NCBI RefSeq assembly: GCF_016746095.1
Contig: NZ_JAERTY010000002.1
Span: 496,001 to 560,000, forward strand
DNA: 64,000 nt
Direction of reading: 5' to 3'
From: Sphingobacterium faecale
GTDB taxonomy: Bacteria > Bacteroidota > Bacteroidia > Sphingobacteriales > Sphingobacteriaceae
The notes below the pieces were generated by a model that was given only the letters and a program-made list of their open reading frames with translations, ran no database searches and was not told where the DNA came from. Below, in pieces: positions 1 through 7,341 of this stretch. Both the position numbers and the translations under genes were made by a program. The number at the start of each line of letters is the position of its first letter. Within the stretch, counting starts at the first letter, position 1.

Positions 1-302
1 AAATATTTGATCGCTTTGACCCCGTCTTTGATCATAGGAACTTTTACTACGATCTTACTATCCAATGCCGCAAGCTGTTCGCCTTCCTTGATCATACCTT
101 CGTAATCTGTAGAGATAACTTCTGCACTGACATCTCCATCGACAATTTCGCAAATTGCTTTGTAATGGTTAATGACATTTTCTTCGCCGCTAATTCCTTC
201 TTTAGCCATAAGGCTTGGATTAGTGGTTACACCATCTAATACCCCTAGGTCTTGTGCTTCTTTAATTTGTGCTAGGTTGGCTGTGTCTATAAAAAATTTC
301 AT
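1..302 (-). CDS. fsa: Transaldolase / fructose-6-phosphate aldolase family (C-terminal part outside window)
   Basis: Only the first 100 codons are inside the window; the rest lies beyond base 1. The reverse strand reads [16 protein letters not shown] followed by [16 protein letters not shown], the opening of the small TalC/FSA-type transaldolases. The lysine of VVKVPM near residue 87 corresponds to the Schiff-base lysine of the family. These cytosolic TIM barrels transfer dihydroxyacetone units between sugar phosphates, in the non-oxidative pentose phosphate pathway or as F6P aldolases; sequence alone does not separate the two activities. The start is the ATG at 302. A TACCTTTG box on the same strand at 377-370 would give a leader of about 60 nt. 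Confidence 0.85.
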   Translation of the reverse strand, partial: MKFFIDTANLAQIKEAQDLGVLDGVTTNPSLMAKEGISGEENVINHYKAICEIVDGDVSAEVISTDYEGMIKEGEQLAALDSKIVVKVPMIKDGVKAIKY

Positions 303-369
303 GTTTTGATTGATTGTTGTTTACAAAATTTTATGAGGTTCTAAAAACTATCTCTAGTGTTAGCTGTTA

Positions 370-377
370 CAAAGGTA
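370..377 (-). promoter_or_regulatory. -7 box TACCTTTG of the transaldolase-family gene
   Basis: Exact match to the Bacteroidota -7 consensus TAnnTTTG on the minus strand, 67 nt upstream of the ATG at 302. No convincing -33 TTTG was found at the usual distance. Confidence 0.45.
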
Positions 378-451
378 GTTAATTCTTTTCGGAAATATGA
401 TGAGGCAGATCTGCTTATTCGCAGATCCGCAAATTTAAGTATATTGCCTAT

Positions 452-1705
452 ATGGATATTTTTAGGTCGCTTCATTATCCCAATTTTCGGTTACATACTA
501 TAGGCCAGTCCATCTCTCTTCTCGGAACCTGGATGCAACGTATAGCCATTAGTTGGTTGGTTTATAAACTTACAGATTCCGTTTTTTGGCTCGGCTTTGT
601 ATCTTTTGTTTCGCTATCGCCCTCTCTATTTTTTTCTCCTTTTATAGGAAGTTTTGTAGATGGGCGGTCGAAATACAAGCTCGTGGTGGTGACTCAGATA
701 CTGCTGATGATCCAAGCAGCTGTATTGACACTGGTGGTATATGTCGATTGGGTGTCGGTGTATTGGCTGTGTGTACTCGGCTTTGTGCAAGGTGTAATCA
801 ATGCTTTTGACGTGGTATCTAGGCAGGCATTATTGGTGTCACTGGTAGATAATAAGAAAGATCTGCCTAATGCGATAGCTTTGAACTCCTCGGTTTTTAA
901 TGCCGCTCGTATGGTAGGACCAGCTATCGGTGGATTTCTTTTGAGTACTTACGGCGAACTGGTCTGTTTCTTTATCAACTTTTTAAGTTTTATTCCCGTA
1001 TTATTTACCCTTTCCCAAATGAAGGTCAATGAAATTAAAGTCACGAAATCCAAACAGTTTTCTAACTGGGAAGGATTGAAAGATGGTTTTGACTATTTAA
1101 AGCGTTCGCCTCATATCGCATCCTTGATTATTATTATGGGATGCTCTAGTCTTTTTGTTATTCCTTATACATCGTTATTACCTGCTGTAGCTAAGGATTT
1201 ATTTAATGGAGACGAACGTACTTTTTCGTGGTTTGAGAGTGCAGCAGGACTGGGAGCTATGATTGGTGCTATCAATATGGCGAGGCTCAAGTCTGGAGAA
1301 AACTTACGTTATCGAGTGATGTTCTCTGCTCTAATTATGGGTATTTCTCTTTTGTTGCTAGCGTATGCACATTATTTAATCTCGGCATTACTTTTTACTG
1401 TCGCTGTTTCTTTTGCCATGATGATGCAAAATTCGAGTATCAATACTTATATACAGACACACGCTGTACCAGCGTATAGGGCACGGATCATGTCCTATTA
1501 TGTTATGGCCTTTCAAGGTATATTTCCGATAGGTAGTCTGATTATCGGAGCTGTAGCAGAAGGGCTCGGTATCAAACATACACTGTATCTGATGGGGGCA
1601 ATCGGTGTTTTGATAGCTCTAGGCTTTTATACCTATCTCCGGCAACACATACATAGGCGATTGTTTAAATTTCCCCTTCCTCTATCCAGAGGCCATCGTT
1701 CTTGA
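452..1705 (+). CDS. MFS transporter, EntS-like exporter family
   Basis: A 417-residue inner-membrane protein with about twelve hydrophobic segments. The opening (FRSLHYPNFRLHTIGQSIS, then LLGTWMQRIAISWLVY) is typical of the MFS_3 / enterobactin-exporter-like group, and a loop motif PFIGSFVDGRSKYK follows TM2. Members export small molecules such as siderophores or drugs by proton antiport. No siderophore genes are nearby, so the substrate is unknown. The ATG at 452 follows a TATATTG stretch that only resembles a -7 box. The 3' end overlaps the convergent ispG gene by 41 bp, and there is no terminator hairpin between them. Confidence 0.85.
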   Translation: MDIFRSLHYPNFRLHTIGQSISLLGTWMQRIAISWLVYKLTDSVFWLGFVSFVSLSPSLFFSPFIGSFVDGRSKYKLVVVTQILLMIQAAVLTLVVYVDWVSVYWLCVLGFVQGVINAFDVVSRQALLVSLVDNKKDLPNAIALNSSVFNAARMVGPAIGGFLLSTYGELVCFFINFLSFIPVLFTLSQMKVNEIKVTKSKQFSNWEGLKDGFDYLKRSPHIASLIIIMGCSSLFVIPYTSLLPAVAKDLFNGDERTFSWFESAAGLGAMIGAINMARLKSGENLRYRVMFSALIMGISLLLLAYAHYLISALLFTVAVSFAMMMQNSSINTYIQTHAVPAYRARIMSYYVMAFQGIFPIGSLIIGAVAEGLGIKHTLYLMGAIGVLIALGFYTYLRQHIHRRLFKFPLPLSRGHRS

Positions 1706-3671
1706 TGATGTCGATCAGTTCGTCCAAGGCATTGGCTGAGCTGACATTCTTTTTGACAACTTCTTTTCCTCTGTAGAGTGTAATCTTATCGGGACCAGCA
1801 CCTACATACCCGTAATCTGCATCAGCCATTTCGCCTGGGCCGTTTACAATACAGCCCATGATGCCTATTTTAAGTCCTTTAAGATGGTTTGTTCTGCTTC
1901 GGATCATTTGTGTGGTTTCCTGAAGATCAAATAGTGTCCGGCCACAGCTCGGACAGGAGATATATTCTGTTTTGGATATTCTGGAACGGGTAGCTTGTAA
2001 TATGCCAAAGGAAATCGATGATAATTTGTCCGTAGGTGTGGCCGGTGAATCGATCCATACACCGGATCCAAGACCATCGATCAATAATGCACCAAGGTCG
2101 GTCGCTGCGTACAATTGTAGTTTGGAAATAGGCTCTTCGGGATCCATATCGTTGCCCATAGGAGCAGAAAACTCTTCTATAGGATAATGCCGATATATAA
2201 TGACCGGAGTATCGATCCCAATCTCCTGTAGATTAGCAAAAAACTGACGTTGATCCGCCATTCCATGGGCAGCATCTGTTTCCAGTAAAAAGACGACGGT
2301 TTTATCCAATTGTAAACGCTCAAACTCTTCGGATTGGAGCTGTGTATTGGAGAGACGGACTAAGTTTAGAACGGGGTCTTTAGCTGTTGAACTATTGAAT
2401 TCTACCAATGTGAAGACCGGATGGATATTACTCGTATTAGATAATTGTACCCATGTTCTGTAATTGTATAGCTGTTTTAGATTGCCTGGCATATTAAATG
2501 AAGGCAAGTGGTCTCCGAGATAGACAAAATCCACAGACTGATCGCCCATGTGGTATTTGTCATTCAACAGGTCGTAGCGATAACCGACTTCTGATAGAAT
2601 GAATGGGTCTTTTAGATTCTTATTTGAAATATCGACAATGACGCGTGGCACCAAAGAGCCCCCGACAAAAGTGTTTACTTCCTGAGAGATATAAGGTTTC
2701 GTTTCTTCGGGAGTAGATAAGACGAAGATCGGTTTTTCCTTTTGGCTATCTATCCGTTGTTTTCTTTTGGAGTACCTATTGACTAAAGCAATAGCAACCG
2801 GCGCTTCTTTTTCAGGTTCCTCGGTCAGTGAAACCCGAACGGTATCGCCCAGTCCATCTTCTAATAGTGTACCTATGCCTACAGCAGATTTGATTCGACC
2901 ATCCTCGCCGTCGCCGGCTTCTGTAACACCGAGATGCAGTGGGTAGTTCATGTCCTCTGCCGTCATACGTTCTACCAATAGCCGATAAGCCTGTACCATA
3001 ACCTGAGGATTGGAAGACTTCATGGATACGACGAGGTTATAATAATTCAGGTCTTCACAGATACGTATAAACTCCATTGCAGATTCGACCATCCCCTCTG
3101 GAGTGTCTCCATAGCGACTCATAATACGATCTGACAAAGAACCGTGATTGGTACCGATACGCATAGCCGTTCCGTATTCTTTACATATCTGTACCAATGG
3201 TGCAAATTTTTTATGTATCCGTTCCAATTCAGCCTGATAAGCTGCATCGGTATAGTCTATCTGATCAAATTTCTTTTTGTCGGCATAATTACCTGGGTTC
3301 ACGCGCACCTTTTCGACAATACGGGCCGCGACTTCCGCTGCATTCGGTGTGAAATGTATATCGGCTACTAAAGGGACATGATAGCCACGAGTACGGAGTT
3401 CTCGTTTGATATTTGCTAGATTTTCAGCTTCTTTGATGCTAGGAGCCGTAATACGGACATATTCACAACCCGCATCGACCATGCGGATGGTCTGTTCGAC
3501 CGAGCCTATGGTGTCCATCGTATCGATAGTGGTCATACTCTGTATCCGGATAGGATTGTTCCCACCCATCGGAATATCGCCTATCTTTACTTCCCTTGTT
3601 TTAAACCTTGAATATTCGAGTTTCGAATTACAGTAACCTCCCGGTAATATCAACTTCGTGTTTGCCTCCAT
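1665..3671 (-). CDS. ispG: 4-hydroxy-3-methylbut-2-enyl-diphosphate synthase, long form (IspG/GcpE)
   Basis: A 668-residue cytosolic enzyme of the MEP isoprenoid pathway that converts MEcPP to HMBPP. Residues 25-290 form the TIM barrel (GGNNPIRIQSMTTIDTMDT near the start; VRVNPGNYADK; HLGVTEAGDGEDGRIKSA). The C-terminal iron-sulfur domain carries C573 and C576 (CPSCGRTLFD), C607 (GCIVNGPGE) and the following glutamate, the expected [4Fe-4S] ligands. The roughly 250-residue insert between them makes this the three-domain long form known from plants, Chlamydiae and Bacteroidota; the short bacterial form has about 370 residues. The ATG at 3671 lies 9 nt behind a TAACTTTG box, so the leader is very short. 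Its tail overlaps the MFS gene by 41 bp. Confidence 0.97.
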   Translation of the reverse strand: MEANTKLILPGGYCNSKLEYSRFKTREVKIGDIPMGGNNPIRIQSMTTIDTMDTIGSVEQTIRMVDAGCEYVRITAPSIKEAENLANIKRELRTRGYHVPLVADIHFTPNAAEVAARIVEKVRVNPGNYADKKKFDQIDYTDAAYQAELERIHKKFAPLVQICKEYGTAMRIGTNHGSLSDRIMSRYGDTPEGMVESAMEFIRICEDLNYYNLVVSMKSSNPQVMVQAYRLLVERMTAEDMNYPLHLGVTEAGDGEDGRIKSAVGIGTLLEDGLGDTVRVSLTEEPEKEAPVAIALVNRYSKRKQRIDSQKEKPIFVLSTPEETKPYISQEVNTFVGGSLVPRVIVDISNKNLKDPFILSEVGYRYDLLNDKYHMGDQSVDFVYLGDHLPSFNMPGNLKQLYNYRTWVQLSNTSNIHPVFTLVEFNSSTAKDPVLNLVRLSNTQLQSEEFERLQLDKTVVFLLETDAAHGMADQRQFFANLQEIGIDTPVIIYRHYPIEEFSAPMGNDMDPEEPISKLQLYAATDLGALLIDGLGSGVWIDSPATPTDKLSSISFGILQATRSRISKTEYISCPSCGRTLFDLQETTQMIRSRTNHLKGLKIGIMGCIVNGPGEMADADYGYVGAGPDKITLYRGKEVVKKNVSSANALDELIDIIKNDGLWIEEGEI

Positions 3672-3679
3672 CTTGCCTA

Positions 3680-3687
3680 CAAAGTTA
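3680..3687 (-). promoter_or_regulatory. -7 box TAACTTTG of ispG
   Basis: Exact TAnnTTTG match on the minus strand, with eight bases between the box and the ispG ATG. Transcription would begin at or very near the start codon, giving a nearly leaderless mRNA. Confidence 0.5.
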
Positions 3688-3700
3688 GGTATTTGTGGGG

Positions 3701-4609
3701 TTAATATCTATTTATCTTTAGAGAATTAGCTGCTCCCGTAATTTTGATGATATACTTTTTTTCGGCGGTATCGTAATTGTCCGTTTGTTGCACATCGTCT
3801 TTTTTATGGAAGCCTTCGAACTTTTTGGAAGTTAGAATACTTTCCATCTCTAGCCTACAGGCGGCGTCTTTTGGTATATTGATTTCGCAACTCGAGGCAG
3901 CGGTGTTTATCTCTATGTTTGATTCTGCGACGTGCGGCATATCGAATGTTAATTTTAAGGACGCTGCTCCGGCATTGATTTCTATTTTTTCAATACTGTG
4001 TTTGGTGAAATCTCCTATAAAACTAGCAGCTCCCATATTGATCGTTAGATCCCATAGCGGAGATCGGTGCAACGCCAACTGAATGTTATTCTGTTGATTG
4101 TTCTGTTGTTTTATGGCAGAATGAAGTTCGAGCCGTGGATGTAGACTATCTCCATTATGTTCTAACTTTAATCCTACATTTCCATTCTTGGTATAAGCTT
4201 TCAGTAGTTGTCTAGGAGCGGTGCTGTCGATACTTATTGTACTTGCTCCAACATTGAATTCTAGGGTTGCCCTCTCTGTACCTGGCAAAAAGGCTGCTTC
4301 TACCACAGGTGCGGTGCCTAAGGTATCCTCAGCGGTACGATAAGTAACATGGTTGCCAAAATTGAAACGTTCTGTGGAAGTCATCCCTTTATAACCTAAG
4401 AAAATACAGAGACAGATGTTGATGACACTCAATATAAAAATACCGTGTGGGCGATTTTGGAATATCAGATTAGCTCCAATAGCTATAATAAGCAACGGCC
4501 AATAAGGGATAAGAGCCCAGAAATTAAAATTTATGACGTCGAAATTGTGTAGCAGCGCTATGATACCAAAAAAAATAAACCAAATGCCTGTCGAAACTTT
4601 CCCTTTCAT
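3701..4609 (-). CDS. LiaF-like membrane protein with C-terminal beta domain
   Basis: A 302-residue protein. The first ~75 residues hold tightly packed hydrophobic segments (TGIWFIFFGIIALLHNFDV, YWPLLIIAIGANLIF, GIFILSVINICLCIFLGY), matching the LiaI/LiaF-like transmembrane region. The rest is beta-rich with repeated pseudo-symmetric blocks (NVGASTISID, NMGAASFIGDF, NAGAASLKLTF, NTAASSCEINI, ITGAANSLKI), as in the toast-rack / DUF2154 fold of cell-envelope stress regulators. The function in this lineage is unknown; interaction with an envelope-stress regulator is an inference. It lies downstream of nothing on its strand and has its own TACATTTG box 39 nt upstream. ispG is about 30 nt downstream of the promoter-distal face and has its own box. 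Confidence 0.7.
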   Translation of the reverse strand: MKGKVSTGIWFIFFGIIALLHNFDVINFNFWALIPYWPLLIIAIGANLIFQNRPHGIFILSVINICLCIFLGYKGMTSTERFNFGNHVTYRTAEDTLGTAPVVEAAFLPGTERATLEFNVGASTISIDSTAPRQLLKAYTKNGNVGLKLEHNGDSLHPRLELHSAIKQQNNQQNNIQLALHRSPLWDLTINMGAASFIGDFTKHSIEKIEINAGAASLKLTFDMPHVAESNIEINTAASSCEINIPKDAACRLEMESILTSKKFEGFHKKDDVQQTDNYDTAEKKYIIKITGAANSLKINRY

Positions 4610-4648
4610 ATTGCGAATAAATATAATGCTAAACTTTCTTATCTACTA

Positions 4649-4656
4649 CAAATGTA
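4649..4656 (-). promoter_or_regulatory. -7 box TACATTTG of the LiaF-like gene
   Basis: Exact TAnnTTTG match on the minus strand, 39 bases upstream of the ATG at 4609, in the divergent region shared with the mlaE gene. Confidence 0.45.
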
Positions 4657-4824
4657 CACCGCTATTTTGAACTTTTCCTATAGAATAGGATCGTTGAAAC
4701 AGAAAATTCGGTAAATTGAAAGGTTTCATCGGTGAATGAAGAACCCTATATAATAAAACGCATAAAAAGAAGTGAACTTTTTACTATTAATATGTATTTT
4801 AGCATAAATAGTAAACAGCAACAT

Positions 4825-5559
4825 ATGTTTTTTTATCATTTTGGAGAATATGTCCTTTTGCTGAAGAAGGTTTTTAAACGGCCGGAAAAGTGGAAGATTT
4901 ATTGGCGGGAAACTTTGCATGAGATGAATGAGATTGGGGTGGGCTCTGTAGGCCTTATCGTTATCATCTCTACATTTATAGGGGCGGTAATGACGATGCA
5001 GATTGCATTCCAGCTGGTTTCGGATTTGATTCCAAGTTCCGTCATAGGTCAGATTAATAGAGATTCCAATATTTTGGAGTTGGGGCCTACTATCTCAGCG
5101 CTGGTACTTATGGGTAAGGTAGGTTCATCCATATCTTCGCAGATAGGTTCTATGCGCGTTACGGAGCAGATCGATGCGTTAGAGATTATGGGAATCAATG
5201 CGGCGGGATACTTAATATTACCTAAGCTGATAGCGGGGGTGATCATGGTTCCGGTTTTAGTGACGATTGCTATTTTCTGTGCTATTGTAGGGGGACTTCT
5301 TGGCGGCGCTTTGACCGGTGCTGTGACTCCGAATGAATATATCATGGGGATTCAAAGTGAATTTAGAGGTTTTACTATTGTTGTGGCCATGGTTAAAGCT
5401 TTTTTCTATGGATTTATTATTACGACGGTACCTGCACATAAGGGGTTCCATGTTCGTGGGGGAGCACTAGAGGTCGGTCAGGCCGGAACAAAAGCTGTTG
5501 TAATTGGTTGTATCTCTATTTTAGCCAGCGATTATATGATTACGGCATTAATGTTATAG
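4825..5559 (+). CDS. mlaE: MlaE-family lipid ABC transporter permease
   Basis: Inner-membrane permease of the DUF140/MlaE family, which moves phospholipids between inner membrane and periplasm with an ATPase and an MCE protein. Family landmarks are EIGVGSVGLIVIISTFIGA, LGPTISALVLMGKVGSSISS, IGSMRVTEQIDALEIMG and the C-terminal VPAHKGFHVRGGA. The frame is open back to an ATG at 4732, but the extra 31 residues (MNEEPYIIKRIKRSELF...) are unlike the family, whose conserved part begins around FGEYVLLLKKVFKRPEKW. I therefore prefer the ATG at 4825 (244 residues); 4792 is also possible. The ATPase gene follows after 45 bp, forming an mlaE-mlaF pair with no MCE (mlaD) gene in view. Confidence 0.88.
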   Translation: MFFYHFGEYVLLLKKVFKRPEKWKIYWRETLHEMNEIGVGSVGLIVIISTFIGAVMTMQIAFQLVSDLIPSSVIGQINRDSNILELGPTISALVLMGKVGSSISSQIGSMRVTEQIDALEIMGINAAGYLILPKLIAGVIMVPVLVTIAIFCAIVGGLLGGALTGAVTPNEYIMGIQSEFRGFTIVVAMVKAFFYGFIITTVPAHKGFHVRGGALEVGQAGTKAVVIGCISILASDYMITALML

Positions 5560-5604
5560 GTAAATCTGCAAATCTGCGAATCAGTAATTTTCAATAGAAA
5601 CAAT

Positions 5605-6360
5605 ATGATCGAAATACAAAATATTCATAAAGCCTTTGGTAGTAATGTCGTGCTGAGTGGAATAGATGCTGTTTTTGAACCCGGAAAGGTGAGCCTTATT
5701 ATTGGAGGCTCAGGATCTGGTAAGAGTACGCTATTGAAATGTATAGTAGGATTGCATCAGCCTGAACAAGGGAAGGTTTTTTTTGATAAAAAAGAATTCA
5801 CGCATATGGATTTCGAGGAGAAGATACCTATCCGTAAGGAAATAGGTATGCTTTTTCAGAACTCTGCGCTTTTTGACTCGATGACCGTGGAACAGAATAT
5901 CATATTTACCTTAGATATGTTCTCCGAGATGTCTAAAGGGGAGAAGATAGACCGAGCTAATTTTTGCCTGGAGCGGGTTAATCTAGCCGGTAAAAATAAG
6001 CTATATCCTGCTGAATTGTCGGGAGGGATGAAAAAGCGCGTAGGGATAGCCCGTGCGATCAGTATGAGTCCCAAGTATCTTTTCTGTGATGAGCCCAATT
6101 CAGGTTTAGATCCAGCTACTTCGATTTTGATCGATGAGCTTATTCAAGATCTTACAGAAGAGTATTCCTGCACAACTATCATTGTTACGCATGATATGAA
6201 CTCCGTGATGGGGATAGGGGAGTATATCCTTTTCTTGCACAAGGGGCAGAAATTTTGGGAAGGTTCTAATCAGGATATGCTGAATTCGGATGCCAAAGAG
6301 TTGAATGATTTTGTGTTTGCTAGTCCGTTAATGAAAGCAGCAAGACAGGTGATAAAATAA
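5605..6360 (+). CDS. mlaF: MlaF-family lipid ABC transporter ATP-binding protein
   Basis: A 251-residue cytosolic ATPase partner of the permease just upstream. Walker A GGSGSGKST is at 34-42, the Q-loop is LFQNSALFD near 84, the signature LSGGMKKR at 138-145, Walker B YLFCDEP at 158-164 with E163 as catalytic base, and the H-loop is VTHDM. The signature followed by KKR and the EPNSGLDP continuation match the MlaF/Ttg2A branch. It presumably powers phospholipid trafficking for outer-membrane lipid asymmetry. It is co-oriented with mlaE (45-bp gap) and is likely transcribed with it. Confidence 0.93.
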   Translation: MIEIQNIHKAFGSNVVLSGIDAVFEPGKVSLIIGGSGSGKSTLLKCIVGLHQPEQGKVFFDKKEFTHMDFEEKIPIRKEIGMLFQNSALFDSMTVEQNIIFTLDMFSEMSKGEKIDRANFCLERVNLAGKNKLYPAELSGGMKKRVGIARAISMSPKYLFCDEPNSGLDPATSILIDELIQDLTEEYSCTTIIVTHDMNSVMGIGEYILFLHKGQKFWEGSNQDMLNSDAKELNDFVFASPLMKAARQVIK

Positions 6361-6373
6361 TCTGAGTTTTGAT

Positions 6374-6381
6374 TACCTTTG
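6374..6381 (+). promoter_or_regulatory. -7 box TACCTTTG of the RlmI-like methyltransferase
   Basis: Exact TAnnTTTG match in the 43-bp gap after mlaF, 22 bases before the TTG start at 6404. It suggests the methyltransferase gene is transcribed independently of the ABC pair. Confidence 0.4.
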
Positions 6382-6403
6382 CCCCGAATTAAATATTAGT
6401 ATT

Positions 6404-7303
6404 TTGTCTACAGCTACACACATACAGTTATTAACACCACAGCACTGGAAAGATTACGAGTTGATTGATTGTGGCGATTTCGAGAAATTGGAACGTTTTG
6501 GAGATTATGTTTTAATCCGACCAGAGCCGCAGGCAGTGTGGCCAAAGGCCTTGGGTGATGCCGAATGGGAAAAAAGATATCACATTAAGTTTAAAGGTCG
6601 TTCGGCAACGAGTGGAGATTGGGTGAAAAAAAATCCTAAAAATGCGGATAGGTGGCACATTACCTATAAGAATAAAGATGTCGCTATTAAATTCCGGTTG
6701 GGATTGACTTCGTTCAAACATGTAGGGATATTTCCGGAGCAGGCTGTCAATTGGGATTATATCTCAGAGAGTGTTAAATCATTTGAGACTCCTCGTCCTA
6801 AGGTTCTGAACCTCTTTGCCTATACCGGCGGTGCCTCTTTGATTGCAAAGGCGGCCGGTGCAGATATAACACATGTTGATTCTATCAAGCAAGTCGTAAC
6901 GTGGGCTAATGAGAATCAGGAACTGTCCGGGCTTTCGGATATCCGATGGGTGGTAGAAGATGCGTTGAAGTTTGTAAAAAGAGAATTGAAACGTGGCAAT
7001 ACTTATAATGGTATTATCCTGGATCCACCGGCTTACGGACACGGCCCCAAGGGCGAAAAATGGAAGTTGGAAGATCATATTATGGAAATGATGCAGGACG
7101 TGGTCAAACTCTTAGATCCACAGGAACACTTTCTGATATTAAATACGTATTCATTAGGTTTCTCTTCCGTAATTGTAGAGAATCTAATCCGTACGTCTTT
7201 TCCAAAAGTAGAAAACCTTGAAATTGGAGAACTGTACCTGCAGGCTACTGCAGGGCCTAAGTTACCTCTGGGAGTCTTTGGTAAATTTAGAAAGTTAAAA
7301 TAA
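6404..7303 (+). CDS. Class I SAM-dependent methyltransferase, RlmI-like
   Basis: A 299-residue cytosolic protein. The SAM-binding motif I VLNLFAYTGGAS is at 134-145 and the catalytic motif DPPAYGHGPKGEKW begins at 207. Both are typical of the COG1092 23S rRNA (m5C1962) methyltransferase group, although here the N-terminal ~120 residues differ from a standard PUA domain and the target site cannot be deduced. Translation begins at a TTG (6404); no ATG in frame fits the conserved start. The 3' end runs into a long hairpin shared with the convergent gene, with the stop codon inside the left arm. Confidence 0.75.
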   Translation: MSTATHIQLLTPQHWKDYELIDCGDFEKLERFGDYVLIRPEPQAVWPKALGDAEWEKRYHIKFKGRSATSGDWVKKNPKNADRWHITYKNKDVAIKFRLGLTSFKHVGIFPEQAVNWDYISESVKSFETPRPKVLNLFAYTGGASLIAKAAGADITHVDSIKQVVTWANENQELSGLSDIRWVVEDALKFVKRELKRGNTYNGIILDPPAYGHGPKGEKWKLEDHIMEMMQDVVKLLDPQEHFLILNTYSLGFSSVIVENLIRTSFPKVENLEIGELYLQATAGPKLPLGVFGKFRKLK

Positions 7304-7341
7304 AACAAAAGAGGCCATGTTAAGGCCTCTTTTGTTTTATT
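7299..7341. terminator. Shared bidirectional terminator hairpin
   Basis: Perfect 18-bp inverted repeat, left arm 7299-7316 and right arm 7324-7341, with a 7-nt loop. Each transcript ends in a U-rich arm. The stop codon of the methyltransferase (7301-7303) lies inside the left arm and two of three bases of the convergent gene's stop (7340-7342) lie inside the right arm. Confidence 0.85.

Noticed and set aside
4732..4824. Extra 31 residues at the MlaE N-terminus
   Set aside because: Unlike the family; the conserved part begins at the later ATG. The call is not certain.
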